From the NCBI GenBank assembly GCA_003221695.1, contig QHSX01000039.1, positions 157,637-221,636 of the forward strand: DNA of 64,000 nt, written 5' to 3'. The stretch is from Candidatus Rokuibacteriota bacterium. Its GTDB lineage: Bacteria > Methylomirabilota > Methylomirabilia > Rokubacteriales > CSP1-6. Both the position numbers and the translations under genes were made by a program. The notes under the pieces were generated by a model. The model had not been told where the DNA came from. It did not search any database and worked only from the letters and a program-made list of their open reading frames with translations. Positions 1-8,200 of this stretch are shown piece after piece (position 1 is the stretch's first letter; the number at the start of each line of letters is the position of its first letter).

Positions 1-966
1 GGGTCGGAGGCCCGCGCCCCTCGCCGGGCCACCCTCCGCCACCGACGTGACGAGCGCGCCGTGGGCGTCCGGGAGATTGAAGCTCTTCGCCAGGTCGGTC
101 GTCACACGCTGGATCGTCACCCCGAGATATCCGCGGACGACGTGGCCCGAGGCCGCGAGCTGCGTGAGGACGGGCTTGGCGAGATTGATGGGGATCGCGA
201 AGCCGATCCCGACCGAGCCCCCCGACCGCGAGACGATCGCGGCGTTGATCCCGACGGCCTGGCCCTGGGCGTTGATGAGTGGGCCGCCGCTGTTGCCCGG
301 GTTGATGGACGCGTCGGTCTGGATGAAGTCGTCGTACGGCCCCTCACCGATCACGCGCCCGGTCGCGCTGACGATGCCCGTGGTCACGGTCTGCTCGAGC
401 CCGAACGGATTGCCGATCGCCATCACCGGCTCGCCGATCTCCAGCCGCGTGGAGTCACCGAGCGGGATCACCGGCAGCCCCGTCGCCTCGACTTTCAGGA
501 GGGCGATGTCGGTCTTGGGGTCGCGTCCGAGAACCTTGGCCGAGAACTCGCGTCCGTCGGCGAGCGTCACCCGGATCTCGGTGGCGCCGTCGACGACGTG
601 GTTGTTGGTGACGACGAAGCCAGCGGAGTTGATCGCGAAGCCCGAGCCCAGGCTCCGGACCGTTCGGCGGGGCGCACCACGGAAGAACGGCGCGAAGAAC
701 TGGTTGAACGGGTCGTTCTGGCCGAACGGGCTCTCCGGCGGCCGCCAGCCCTCTTCGACCCGCTTGGTGCTGATGTTGACCACGGCAGGCTTGAGGGCAC
801 GCGCCAGCTCGACCCAGGGCGACGCGGCGGGCGCCGAGGCCCCGCTCGTCGCCGGGCGCTCGCTCCAGAGCGGCGCTTGCGGCTTCGTCAGCCCAACCCG
901 GGGAAGCCCAGCCACCAGCGCGGCCGCGAGCGCCAGCGCGGGGGTCCCTATGATCCAGCGTTTCAT
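1..966 (-). CDS. HtrA/DegP-like trypsin-like serine protease (3' end outside window)
   Basis: Minus-strand translation from ATG at 966 reads [17 protein letters not shown]...[26 protein letters not shown]...[11 protein letters not shown]...[30 protein letters not shown], with the typical NNHV / D-IA-L / NPGNSGGPL protease motifs. The plus-strand ORFs here are antisense. Confidence 0.9.
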   Translation of the reverse strand, partial: MKRWIIGTPALALAAALVAGLPRVGLTKPQAPLWSERPATSGASAPAASPWVELARALKPAVVNISTKRVEEGWRPPESPFGQNDPFNQFFAPFFRGAPRRTVRSLGSGFAINSAGFVVTNNHVVDGATEIRVTLADGREFSAKVLGRDPKTDIALLKVEATGLPVIPLGDSTRLEIGEPVMAIGNPFGLEQTVTTGIVSATGRVIGEGPYDDFIQTDASINPGNSGGPLINAQGQAVGINAAIVSRSGGSVGIGFAIPINLAKPVLTQLAASGHVVRGYLGVTIQRVTTDLAKSFNLPDAHGALVTSVAEGGPARGAGLRP

Positions 967-1682
967 CGGATGCTCCTTTCGTTGAGTGCCTGTCGTGCGA
1001 GCTCGCCGAGCGGGCCGGAGGGAGCCAGCCGCCGGACCTCGGTGTATTCGCGGGCCATGCCGTTCATGTCGCCGGCGCGCCGGAGCGCCGTCGCCAGAAG
1101 CAAGCGGATCTCCACGGAGCGCGGCTTGAGGCGCGCCGCCTGCCGCAGCCGCTCCGCGGCCGCCGCCGGCTGGCCCGCGTCGAGCAGGAGGCCGGCGAGA
1201 TCGACGTGGTAGCGCGCCTCGCCAGGGTCGAGGCGCGCCGCCTCCTCGAACTCCCGGCGCGCCGCCCGCCGAGCGCCCACCACCCTGAGCGTCTGGCCGA
1301 GCGCGTCGTGGACCCGCGCGTCACCCGGGGCCAGGCGAACGGCGTCGCGCAGCTGGTTCATCGCGCCCGTCGGCACGCCGAGCCGCGCGTATGCGAGGCC
1401 GAGGTAGTAGTGCGCGCGGGCGTCGCGCGGCGCCGCCGCGACGGCGCCGAGGAGGGTCCGGATCGCGGAGGCGTAGTCGCCGGCGTCGATCAGTCGCGCG
1501 GCCTCCGTCACGGACTGCCGGCCGCGCCAGGCCGGGAGCTCGCGGGCCAGCGCGATCGCGCCGCCCGTGGCCACGGCCAGCGACCCGAGCATCACGACGC
1601 CCCTGATGAGGTCCGCGCGCGAGCGCCCCGACCGCCACAGCACACCGAGCCGCGCGACGTCCGTCACCCGCATGTCGACCAT
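963..1682 (-). CDS. TPR-repeat protein with N-terminal TM segment
   Basis: Repeated A[12 protein letters not shown] / ALGQTL-like TPR units; overlaps the HtrA start by 4 nt. Confidence 0.8.
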   Translation of the reverse strand: MVDMRVTDVARLGVLWRSGRSRADLIRGVVMLGSLAVATGGAIALARELPAWRGRQSVTEAARLIDAGDYASAIRTLLGAVAAAPRDARAHYYLGLAYARLGVPTGAMNQLRDAVRLAPGDARVHDALGQTLRVVGARRAARREFEEAARLDPGEARYHVDLAGLLLDAGQPAAAAERLRQAARLKPRSVEIRLLLATALRRAGDMNGMAREYTEVRRLAPSGPLGELARQALNERSIR

Positions 1683-1787
1683 GGCCTCACGGACCGGAGG
1701 CTACCCGAGGGACATGAGAGGCCGATGAGAGCGGCATGAGAAATTGTTCAGCTGCGCGACCGAACAGAGCTCCGGCCGAGGCGGCGC

Positions 1788-3200
1788 TCAGGCGATCGGC
1801 AGCCGGATCGTGAAGGTGCTACCCGCGCTGGGCACGCTCTCGGCGGCAAGCGTGCCGCCGTGGGTGGCGACGATGGAGCGCGCGATCGGCAACCCGAGCC
1901 CCGCGCCACCCGTGTCGCGGGCGCGGGCGGCGTCGAGCCGGACGAAGGGCTCGAAGATGCGCTCGACGTCGGCCGGGTCCATCCCGATGCCGGTGTCGGT
2001 CACGAGGACCTCGGCCCGGCCGTCGGCCAGGCGCAGCGCCAGCTCCACGCGGCCCCCGCGCGGCGTGTACTTCACCGCGTTCTCGACGAGCTTCAGCACC
2101 GCGCGGCGCAGGGCGACAGCGTCACCCGTCACCACCGCGGGCGTGCGCTCCTTGAGGACGACGGTCACGCCCCGCGCGTCGGCGACGGGCGCGGCGAGGT
2201 CGGCGACCTCGGTGAGCAGCGGCGCGAGCTCGACGCGCTCGCGTGACACCTGCGCCGGGACGGAGAGGCGCGAGAGGAGCAGCAGGTCCTCGGCGAGCCG
2301 GACGAGGCGCTCGACGTCGTCGAGGCTCGAGGCGAGGACGCGGCGGTACTCCTCACCGGACCGCTCGGCACGCAGCGCCACCTCGATCGTGCCCTTGAGC
2401 GCGGTCAGCGGGGTGCGCAGCTCGTGCGCCGCGTCGGCGGTGAAGCGACGCATCTGGACAAAGGCCTCCCCGAGCCGGGTGAGCATCGCGTTCAGCGTCT
2501 CGGCCAGGTGGTCCAACTCGTCTCCCGTTCCCCGTAGCGAGAGGCGAGCGTGGAGGTCCTCGCCGCTGATCCGGCGTGCGGTGCGGGACATCGCGTCCAC
2601 CGGCCGGAGCGCCGCGCGCGCGATCATCCCACCGCCGAGGGCCGCGAGCGCCAGGCCGAGCGGGATCAGGACGAGGAGCGTCTCGACATAGCGCCCGAGC
2701 GTCCGCTGGGCCCGGTGGAGCGGGATGCCGACCTGGACGAGCTGCACGAGCTGGCCGTCGCGCGTGATCGGCAGCGTCAGCAGGCGCACGGGCTCGCCCG
2801 TGGCGAGTCGGACGGTCTCGACCGTCGGCGCGCCCCGCGCGGCGTTGGACCTGGCCTGGGCGGAGAGCGGGAGCGTCTCCTCACGCAGATGGGGCGAGCG
2901 TGTGCCGGGCCGGCCCTCGGGGTCCACCAGCTGGAAGAACTTGTCGTAGAACTCCGGGCCGAGGATCTCCCGGAGCGCCGACTCGGGCCGGCCGCCGACG
3001 GCGGCGCCCGATCCCGACCAGCCGGTGTCGCGGACCACCTGCCCCACCGCCAGGAGGGAGGCGTCGAGGTCCTGGATCAAGCGGGAGCGGAGCAAGGAGT
3101 ACGAGAGCCCGCTGATCACGACGAGGATCGACAGGAGAATCCCCGTGTACCACAGCGTCAAGCGGGTGCGGATCGAGAGCGCCATACTGCGCCGGCTCAC
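1788..3200 (-). CDS. Two-component sensor histidine kinase (HAMP, HisKA, HATPase_c)
   Basis: FTADAAHELRTPLTALKG H-box; N box LVENAVKYT; DTGIGMDP; GAGLGLPIARSI. Confidence 0.93.
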   Translation of the reverse strand: MSRRSMALSIRTRLTLWYTGILLSILVVISGLSYSLLRSRLIQDLDASLLAVGQVVRDTGWSGSGAAVGGRPESALREILGPEFYDKFFQLVDPEGRPGTRSPHLREETLPLSAQARSNAARGAPTVETVRLATGEPVRLLTLPITRDGQLVQLVQVGIPLHRAQRTLGRYVETLLVLIPLGLALAALGGGMIARAALRPVDAMSRTARRISGEDLHARLSLRGTGDELDHLAETLNAMLTRLGEAFVQMRRFTADAAHELRTPLTALKGTIEVALRAERSGEEYRRVLASSLDDVERLVRLAEDLLLLSRLSVPAQVSRERVELAPLLTEVADLAAPVADARGVTVVLKERTPAVVTGDAVALRRAVLKLVENAVKYTPRGGRVELALRLADGRAEVLVTDTGIGMDPADVERIFEPFVRLDAARARDTGGAGLGLPIARSIVATHGGTLAAESVPSAGSTFTIRLPIA

Positions 3201-3874
3201 TCGGCCGCGCGGAGCGCGTACCCGGCGCCGCGGACCGTGTGGAGCAGGCGCCGTTCACCCGACGCGTCGATCTTCCGCCTGAGGTAACCGACATAGACGT
3301 CGATGACGTTGCTCTCGGAGTCGAAGTCGAGGCCCCACACGTGCTCGGCGATCATCGGTCGGGTCAGCACGCGCCCGGCGTTGCGCAAGAAGTACTCGAG
3401 GAGCGCGTACTCCCGCAGCGTGAGCTCGAGGCGCCGCCCGCCGCGCGTCGCCGTGCGCGTCGCCGGGTCGAGGGCGAGATCGTCGAGCCGGAGTGGCGCC
3501 ATCCCCTGCCCGGCTCCACGACGGAGGAGCGCGCGCACGCGCGCCAGGAACTCCTCGAACGCGAACGGCTTCGTCACGTAGTCGTCGGCGCCGAGGTCGA
3601 AGCCGGCCACCTTGTCGGCGACGCTGTCCCGGGCCGTCAGCACGAGCACCGGCGTGCCGACGCCGCGGGCGCGGAGGCCCCGGAGCACGCCGAAGCCGTC
3701 GCGCTTGGGCAGCATGAGGTCGAGCACGATGAGGTCGTACGGCGGGCCGGCCAGGATCAGGTCGAGCGCCTCGGCGCCGTCGGCGGCGGTCTCGACGGCG
3801 TGGCCTTCCTCCTCGAGCCCCTGGCGGATGAAGCTCGCAACCTTGCGCTCGTCCTCGACCACTAGGATCCGCAT
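3197..3874 (-). CDS. OmpR/PhoB-family response regulator
   Basis: MRILVVEDERKVASFI...LIVLDLMLPKRDG...GADDYVTKPF plus winged-helix C-terminus; overlaps the kinase by 4 nt. Confidence 0.94.
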   Translation of the reverse strand: MRILVVEDERKVASFIRQGLEEEGHAVETAADGAEALDLILAGPPYDLIVLDLMLPKRDGFGVLRGLRARGVGTPVLVLTARDSVADKVAGFDLGADDYVTKPFAFEEFLARVRALLRRGAGQGMAPLRLDDLALDPATRTATRGGRRLELTLREYALLEYFLRNAGRVLTRPMIAEHVWGLDFDSESNVIDVYVGYLRRKIDASGERRLLHTVRGAGYALRAAE

Positions 3875-3922
3875 GTCCGTGCGCGAGTGCGGCCGGCGCG
3901 GCGCTGCCGGACGGTCAGTGGG

Positions 3923-4600
3923 TCACCGGTCTCGCAGCTTGCGCGCGGCTTCGGCGCGCATCGTCTGCATCGCGCGCGTCTCCTGGTCGGAGTACCGCTC
4001 CTCCGTCCAGGGATCGGCGTGCATGTGGTATCCGTTCTGCTCCCAGAAGCCCGGCGGGTTGACGTCCAGGAACTCGAACGCCCGGAGCCACTTCGCGCTC
4101 TTCCAAAAGTAGAGCCGCGGCACGACCAGTCGCATCGGGCCGCCGTGGTCGGGCTCGAGGTCGCGTCCGTTGTGCTTGAGGGCGAGCAGGACGTCGTCCT
4201 GCACGAGATCCTCGAGCGCGATGTTGGTCGTGTAGTCCGGGTCGGCGTGCTGCATCACGTACCTGGCGTCCGGGAGCGGCCTCACCCGACTCACGATCTC
4301 CCGGATGGGCACGCCTTCCCAGACGTTGTCGAGCTTCGACCAGCGCGTCACGCAGTGGACGTCGGAGGTGATCGTGACGCGGGGGAGCTTGAGGAACTCC
4401 TCCCACGTCCACGCGGCCTCGCGCTCGACGAGCCCGAAGCAACGGAACGTCCAGCGCGCCGGATCGAACCTGGGCGTCAGGCCGTAGGTGAGGACGGGCC
4501 ACTTCGCCGTCAGCGTTTGCCCCGGGGGGATCCGTCCGGCAAGAGCCGCGTCCGGTTGCTTCATCCGTGACCTCCAGAGCTCGGCGAGTAGTTTCGCCAT
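3923..4600 (-). CDS. Sulfite-oxidase/YedY-like molybdopterin-dependent oxidoreductase
   Basis: VHCVTRWSKLDNVWEGVPIREIV, HADPDYTTNIALEDL, DHGGPMRLVVPRLYFWKSAKWLRAFEF, GYHMHADPWTEERY. ORF opens at 4705; ATG at 4600 chosen. Confidence 0.88.
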   Translation of the reverse strand: MAKLLAELWRSRMKQPDAALAGRIPPGQTLTAKWPVLTYGLTPRFDPARWTFRCFGLVEREAAWTWEEFLKLPRVTITSDVHCVTRWSKLDNVWEGVPIREIVSRVRPLPDARYVMQHADPDYTTNIALEDLVQDDVLLALKHNGRDLEPDHGGPMRLVVPRLYFWKSAKWLRAFEFLDVNPPGFWEQNGYHMHADPWTEERYSDQETRAMQTMRAEAARKLRDR

Positions 4601-4740
4601 GCCGTCGGCCCCCACTATACACCCCGCGCGACGCGCTCCCGCGGCTCCCAGAAGCTTTTCGGCGGGTGCGGCGTGCGCCGTATAATGGTTGCGATACGCC
4701 CTCACCGGAGAAGGGATCGGCGCACGAAAGGACGTCCCGG

Positions 4741-5508
4741 ATGAACGGAGAACGCAAGCTGGCGCTGTTCATCGACTTCGAGAACATCGCCCGCGGAGTC
4801 AAGGAAGCACAGTACAAGGCCTTCGAGATCAAGCTGGTGCTCGAGCGACTGCTGGAAAAGGGCAAGATCATCGTCCGGCGAGCGTACGCGGACTGGAACC
4901 GCTTCACCGAGTACAAGCGCCCGTTCCACGAGTGGGCGATCGAGCTGATCGACGTCCCGCAGAGCCGCTACAGCGGCAAGAACTCGGCCGACATCCGCAT
5001 GGTCGTGGACGCGCTCGACCTGGCCTATGGCAAGACCCACATCGACTCGTTCGCGCTGGTGTCGGGCGACTCGGACTTCTCGCCGCTCGTCTCCAAGCTG
5101 CGTGAGAACGACCGTTACGTGATCGGCCTCGGCGTGAAGTCGTCGTCGTCCGACCTGCTCGTCGCCAACTGCGACGAGTTCATCTTCTACGAGGACCTGA
5201 TCCGCGAGACGAAGAAGACCAGCCTCCTGCGCGGGCTACCCGAGAAGAAGGCGGAGGCGATGACCCAGCTCATCGATGCGATCCAGGCGCTCCAGCGCGA
5301 GAACAAGGAGACGCTCTGGGGGTCGATGGTCAAGCAGACGATGATCCGCAAGAACCCCGCGTTCAACGAGTCGTACTACGGCTTCTCGACCTTCTCGAAG
5401 CTCCTCGAGGAGGCGGCCAAACAGCGGATCGTGACGCTCGAGCGGGACGAGAAGAGCGGCACCTACGTCATCACGTCACTCGTCGAGGAGGGCGGCCGCG
5501 CCGCCTAA
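4741..5508 (+). CDS. NYN (LabA/DUF88-like) domain protein with C-terminal OST-HTH/LOTUS-like region
   Basis: MNGERKLALFIDFENIARGV...KNSADIRMVVDALDLAYGKTHIDSFALVSGDSDFSPLVSKLRENDRYVIGLG; C-terminal NPAFNESYYGFSTFSKLLEEA. Confidence 0.9.
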   Translation: MNGERKLALFIDFENIARGVKEAQYKAFEIKLVLERLLEKGKIIVRRAYADWNRFTEYKRPFHEWAIELIDVPQSRYSGKNSADIRMVVDALDLAYGKTHIDSFALVSGDSDFSPLVSKLRENDRYVIGLGVKSSSSDLLVANCDEFIFYEDLIRETKKTSLLRGLPEKKAEAMTQLIDAIQALQRENKETLWGSMVKQTMIRKNPAFNESYYGFSTFSKLLEEAAKQRIVTLERDEKSGTYVITSLVEEGGRAA

Positions 5509-5524
5509 CGGGGCGCCGCCGGGC

Positions 5525-5980
5525 CTAGGGCCACGGCGCGATCAGCTCGTCGATCGACAGGACGCCGGCCCCGCCGATCAGGGTCGACAGCGCCATCGCG
5601 ATCAGAGCCAGGTTGAATTCGTACCCGTGGCCCTGCGCGGGCGTGAGCGACCAGTTCAGGAAGAACCCGTGCCGCGCGTGCACCTTCTTGATCGCCACGA
5701 GCATGACCGCGATGAGCGCGAGCGCCACCGGGCGCGCCAGGAGCCCGATGATCATCGCGAGCCCGCCGAAGCACTCGATGCACGCCGCCGTCACGGTCGC
5801 CGCGGGCGGGATGTTCATCTGGCGGAAGCCGGCGATGGTCTGCGCGAGCCCGCGGCCGCCGAACCAGCCGAAGACCTTCTGCGCGCCGTGCGCGAAGAAG
5901 ATCACGCCCAGGATCAGCCGCACGACCAGGTGTGACCAGGAGGGATACGTCCCGAACACGAGGTCGATGAGCCCTTGCAT
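5525..5980 (-). CDS. DoxX family membrane protein
   Basis: MQGLIDLVFGTYPSWSHLVVRLILGVIFFAHGAQKVFGWFGGRGL..., typical DoxX N-terminus; ATG at 5980 chosen inside the longer ORF. Confidence 0.88.
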   Translation of the reverse strand: MQGLIDLVFGTYPSWSHLVVRLILGVIFFAHGAQKVFGWFGGRGLAQTIAGFRQMNIPPAATVTAACIECFGGLAMIIGLLARPVALALIAVMLVAIKKVHARHGFFLNWSLTPAQGHGYEFNLALIAMALSTLIGGAGVLSIDELIAPWP

Positions 5981-6064
5981 GGCGCCTCCTTGCGAGCGTA
6001 TCCTCGCCGCGTGACGCCCGTGACGAGCCGGGCCCGCCGGGCGCGGCGAGTGTACTACACTTGG

Positions 6065-6643
6065 ATGCGCGTCCTCCCGGGGCTCGTGCTCTTCGGTGCG
6101 TGGGCGGTGGGCGCGGCCGCGCAGGTCTCGCTGTCCGTCTCGCCCACCATGGTGAAGGGCCCGATCGACGCGCCGGTCACGATCGTCGAGTTCTCCGACT
6201 ATCAGTGACCCTTCTGCCGTCAGCTCCAGCGGTCGCTGGAGCAGGTGCTGAACGACTCCGGAGGTCGGGTCCGCCTCCTCTTCAAGGACCGCCCCCTCGC
6301 GATGCATCCGCGCGCGCGGGCCGCCCACGAGGCGGCGCGCTGCGCGGGGGCCCAGGGCCGGTACTGGGAATACCACGACCGTCTCTTCGCCGGGCAGCCG
6401 GCGTTCCGTGCGGAGGACCTTCTCGCCTATGCCGCTGCCCTCGGCCTCGACCGCGCGGCCTTCGCGCGATGCGTGCAGGAGCGACGCTTCGGTCCCGAGG
6501 TCGAGGCGGACGTGGCCGAGGCCGTGGCCCTCGGCGTCTTCGGCACGCCGACCTTGTTCGTCAACGGGCGGCGGGTCGAGGGGCTCGTCCCCGTCGCCGA
6601 GCTTCGCTCGATGATCGCGGATGCGTTGAAGGCGCCACGCTGA
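6065..6643 (+). CDS. Putative selenoprotein: secreted DsbA-family (Thioredoxin_4-like) oxidoreductase with in-frame TGA at 6206-6208 (Sec in a UPFC motif)
   Basis: MRVLPGLVLFGAWAVGAAAQVSLSVSPTMVKGPIDAPVTIVEFSDYQ[TGA]PFCRQLQRSLEQVLNDSGGRVRLLFKDRPLAMHPRARAAHEAARC...FGTPTLFVNGRRVEGLVPVAEL. Same frame on both sides of TGA; TGA sits at the first Cys of CxxC; hairpin follows; stop overlaps the next start (TGATG). Confidence 0.88.
6223..6242 (+). promoter_or_regulatory. Putative bacterial SECIS hairpin of the DsbA-like gene
   Basis: GCTCCAGC-GGTC-GCTGGAGC: perfect 8-bp stem with a GGTC tetraloop starting 22 nt after the TGA. Confidence 0.82.
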
Positions 6644-6951
6644 TGCCGTTCGTGAAGGTGGCCGAGGTCGGCGCCATCCCCGTCGGGAAGGGCACGCTCG
6701 TCGAGCGCGACGGGGTCACGCTCGCCGTGTTCAACGCGGGGGGCGGGCGGTTCTTCGCGACGAGCCCGCGCTGCCCGCACGACGAAGGGCCACTCGCCGA
6801 GGGGTGGCTCGAGGGAGACACGATCGTCTGCCCCTGGCACGGCTACGACTTCGAGCTCCCGACGGGCCGCTGCCGCGTGGACGAGGACCTCGCGGTCGCC
6901 GTCTATCGCGTCCGCGTCAACGGCACGGCGATCGAGGTGGACGTCCCGTGA
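6643..6951 (+). CDS. Rieske-type [2Fe-2S] ferredoxin
   Basis: CPHDEGPLAEG...IVCPWHGYDFELPTGRC, Rieske CxH...CxxH motif. Confidence 0.93.
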   Translation: MPFVKVAEVGAIPVGKGTLVERDGVTLAVFNAGGGRFFATSPRCPHDEGPLAEGWLEGDTIVCPWHGYDFELPTGRCRVDEDLAVAVYRVRVNGTAIEVDVP

Positions 6952-7274
6952 GCGAGCCGCCGCGGAGCCTGTACGTCACGGCCGACGGCCAGCCGTGGCT
7001 GGAGCGTCGCCCGGGCATCCACTGGAAGATCCTGTGGGAGGAGGGCGACCGGAAGGCCGTGCTGATGCGCTACGCTCCCGGCGCGACGATCCCGCGCCAC
7101 CGGCATGCAGGCGACGAACAGATCTTCGTGCTGGAGGGCGCCGTGTCGGACGACACCGGTACGTGCACTCGAGGAAACTACGCACGGCGACCGCCCGGCT
7201 GCGTCCACCGCGTGTGGAGCCCCGAGGGCGCCCTGGTCCTGGCGATCATGACGGGAGGGACGGAACCCGTCTGA
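6948..7274 (+). CDS. Cupin-domain protein
   Basis: GTG start; YAPGATIPRHRHAGDEQIFVLEGAVSDDTG...PPGCVHRVWSPEG. Confidence 0.85.
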   Translation: MSEPPRSLYVTADGQPWLERRPGIHWKILWEEGDRKAVLMRYAPGATIPRHRHAGDEQIFVLEGAVSDDTGTCTRGNYARRPPGCVHRVWSPEGALVLAIMTGGTEPV

Positions 7275-7349
7275 GGGATTTCCACAGAAGCGCGCACCCC
7301 AGGGTTGCGTAGCGTCAGCAAAATGACTAGTGTAGGGGGACTCGTACCC

Positions 7350-7703
7350 ATGACCGAACGCGCCGTGAAGCACGTCAGGAAGTTCTTGGGACAGCGCCTG
7401 CGCGCCCTCAGGAAGCAGCGAGCGCTCAGCCAGGAGCGACTCGGGGAGCGCTCCGGTCTCAGCGGAAAGTTCATCGGCGAGGTCGAACGGGGTGAGAAGT
7501 CGATCTCGCTCGACAGCCTCTACCACGTCGCCACCGCCCTCGAGGTCCCGCTCCGCGACCTCACCGACGTCGGGGACAAGGCCGCCACGGTGCCCAGCGA
7601 GGAGGCCGAGAAGATCTTCGCGCTCGTCTCCGCCCGCCGGCGCCCCGACGAGATCCGCAAGGCGTACAACGTCCTGCGCGCGATGTTCGGGCGCGCGTCC
7701 TAG
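7350..7703 (+). CDS. XRE-family HTH transcriptional regulator
   Basis: LGQRLRALRKQRALSQERLGERSGLSGKFIGEVERGEKSISLDSLYHVATAL. Confidence 0.9.
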   Translation: MTERAVKHVRKFLGQRLRALRKQRALSQERLGERSGLSGKFIGEVERGEKSISLDSLYHVATALEVPLRDLTDVGDKAATVPSEEAEKIFALVSARRRPDEIRKAYNVLRAMFGRAS

Positions 7704-7731
7704 CGTCGGCACTTCCCGGGGGGTAGTCACG

Positions 7732-8010
7732 ATGACGACGGAACATGTGTGGCTCGGCATCGGTCTGCTCGGCCAGGCGTTCTTCTCGGCGCGCTTCCTC
7801 GTCCAGTGGGTCGCGTCCGAGCGCGCGAAGGAGAGCGTCGTGCCCCGCCCCTTCTGGTTCCTCTCGGTGGGCGGCGGCATGACGCTGCTGGCGTACGCGA
7901 TCTACCGGCTCGACCCCGTGTTCATCCTCGGCCAGGGTGCCGGGCTCTTCGTGTACGCGCGGAATCTCTACTTCATCTACCGCCGCCCCGAGCGCCTCGC
8001 CCACGGCTGA
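7732..8010 (+). CDS. Lipid A biosynthesis N-terminal domain (LAB_N-like) membrane protein
   Basis: GLLGQAFFSARFLVQWVASERAKESVVPRPFWFLSVGGGMTLLAYAIYRLDPVFILGQGAGLFVYARNLYFIY. Confidence 0.88.
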   Translation: MTTEHVWLGIGLLGQAFFSARFLVQWVASERAKESVVPRPFWFLSVGGGMTLLAYAIYRLDPVFILGQGAGLFVYARNLYFIYRRPERLAHG

Positions 8011-8025
8011 CGCACCGCCTCGTGC

Positions 8026-8193
8026 TAGGATTGGGGTAACGGAGCCGGCCCGCGCCCGTGTCAGGCCACCCTCGACTGGATCCTGCCTCATGGCCCTCGC
8101 TACAGATGATAGGATTAGAGTAACGGAGCCGGCCCGTACCTTTCTCACGCCACCCACGACTGGCACCGGCCCCGCGGACCCCGCTACAAAGGA
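8026..8193 (+). repeat. 84-bp imperfect tandem duplication (8026-8109 and 8110-8193) in the leader of the aminotransferase gene
   Basis: TAGGATTGGGGTAACGGAGCCGGCCCG...GCCACCCTCGACTGG...CGCTACAGATGA versus TAGGATTAGAGTAACGGAGCCGGCCCG...GCCACCCACGACTGG...CGCTACAAAGGA. Confidence 0.85.
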
Positions 8194-8200
8194 GACGATC

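Noticed and set aside
47-985. Plus-strand 312-aa and 383-aa ORFs at the window start
   Set aside because: Antisense to an HtrA-like protease whose minus-strand reading has clear catalytic motifs.
7937-8200. N-terminal extension of the aminotransferase ORF, including the repeated RI-VTEPAR peptide
   Set aside because: It is the translated 84-bp tandem leader repeat; family homology starts after the GTG at 8201, which has a good RBS.
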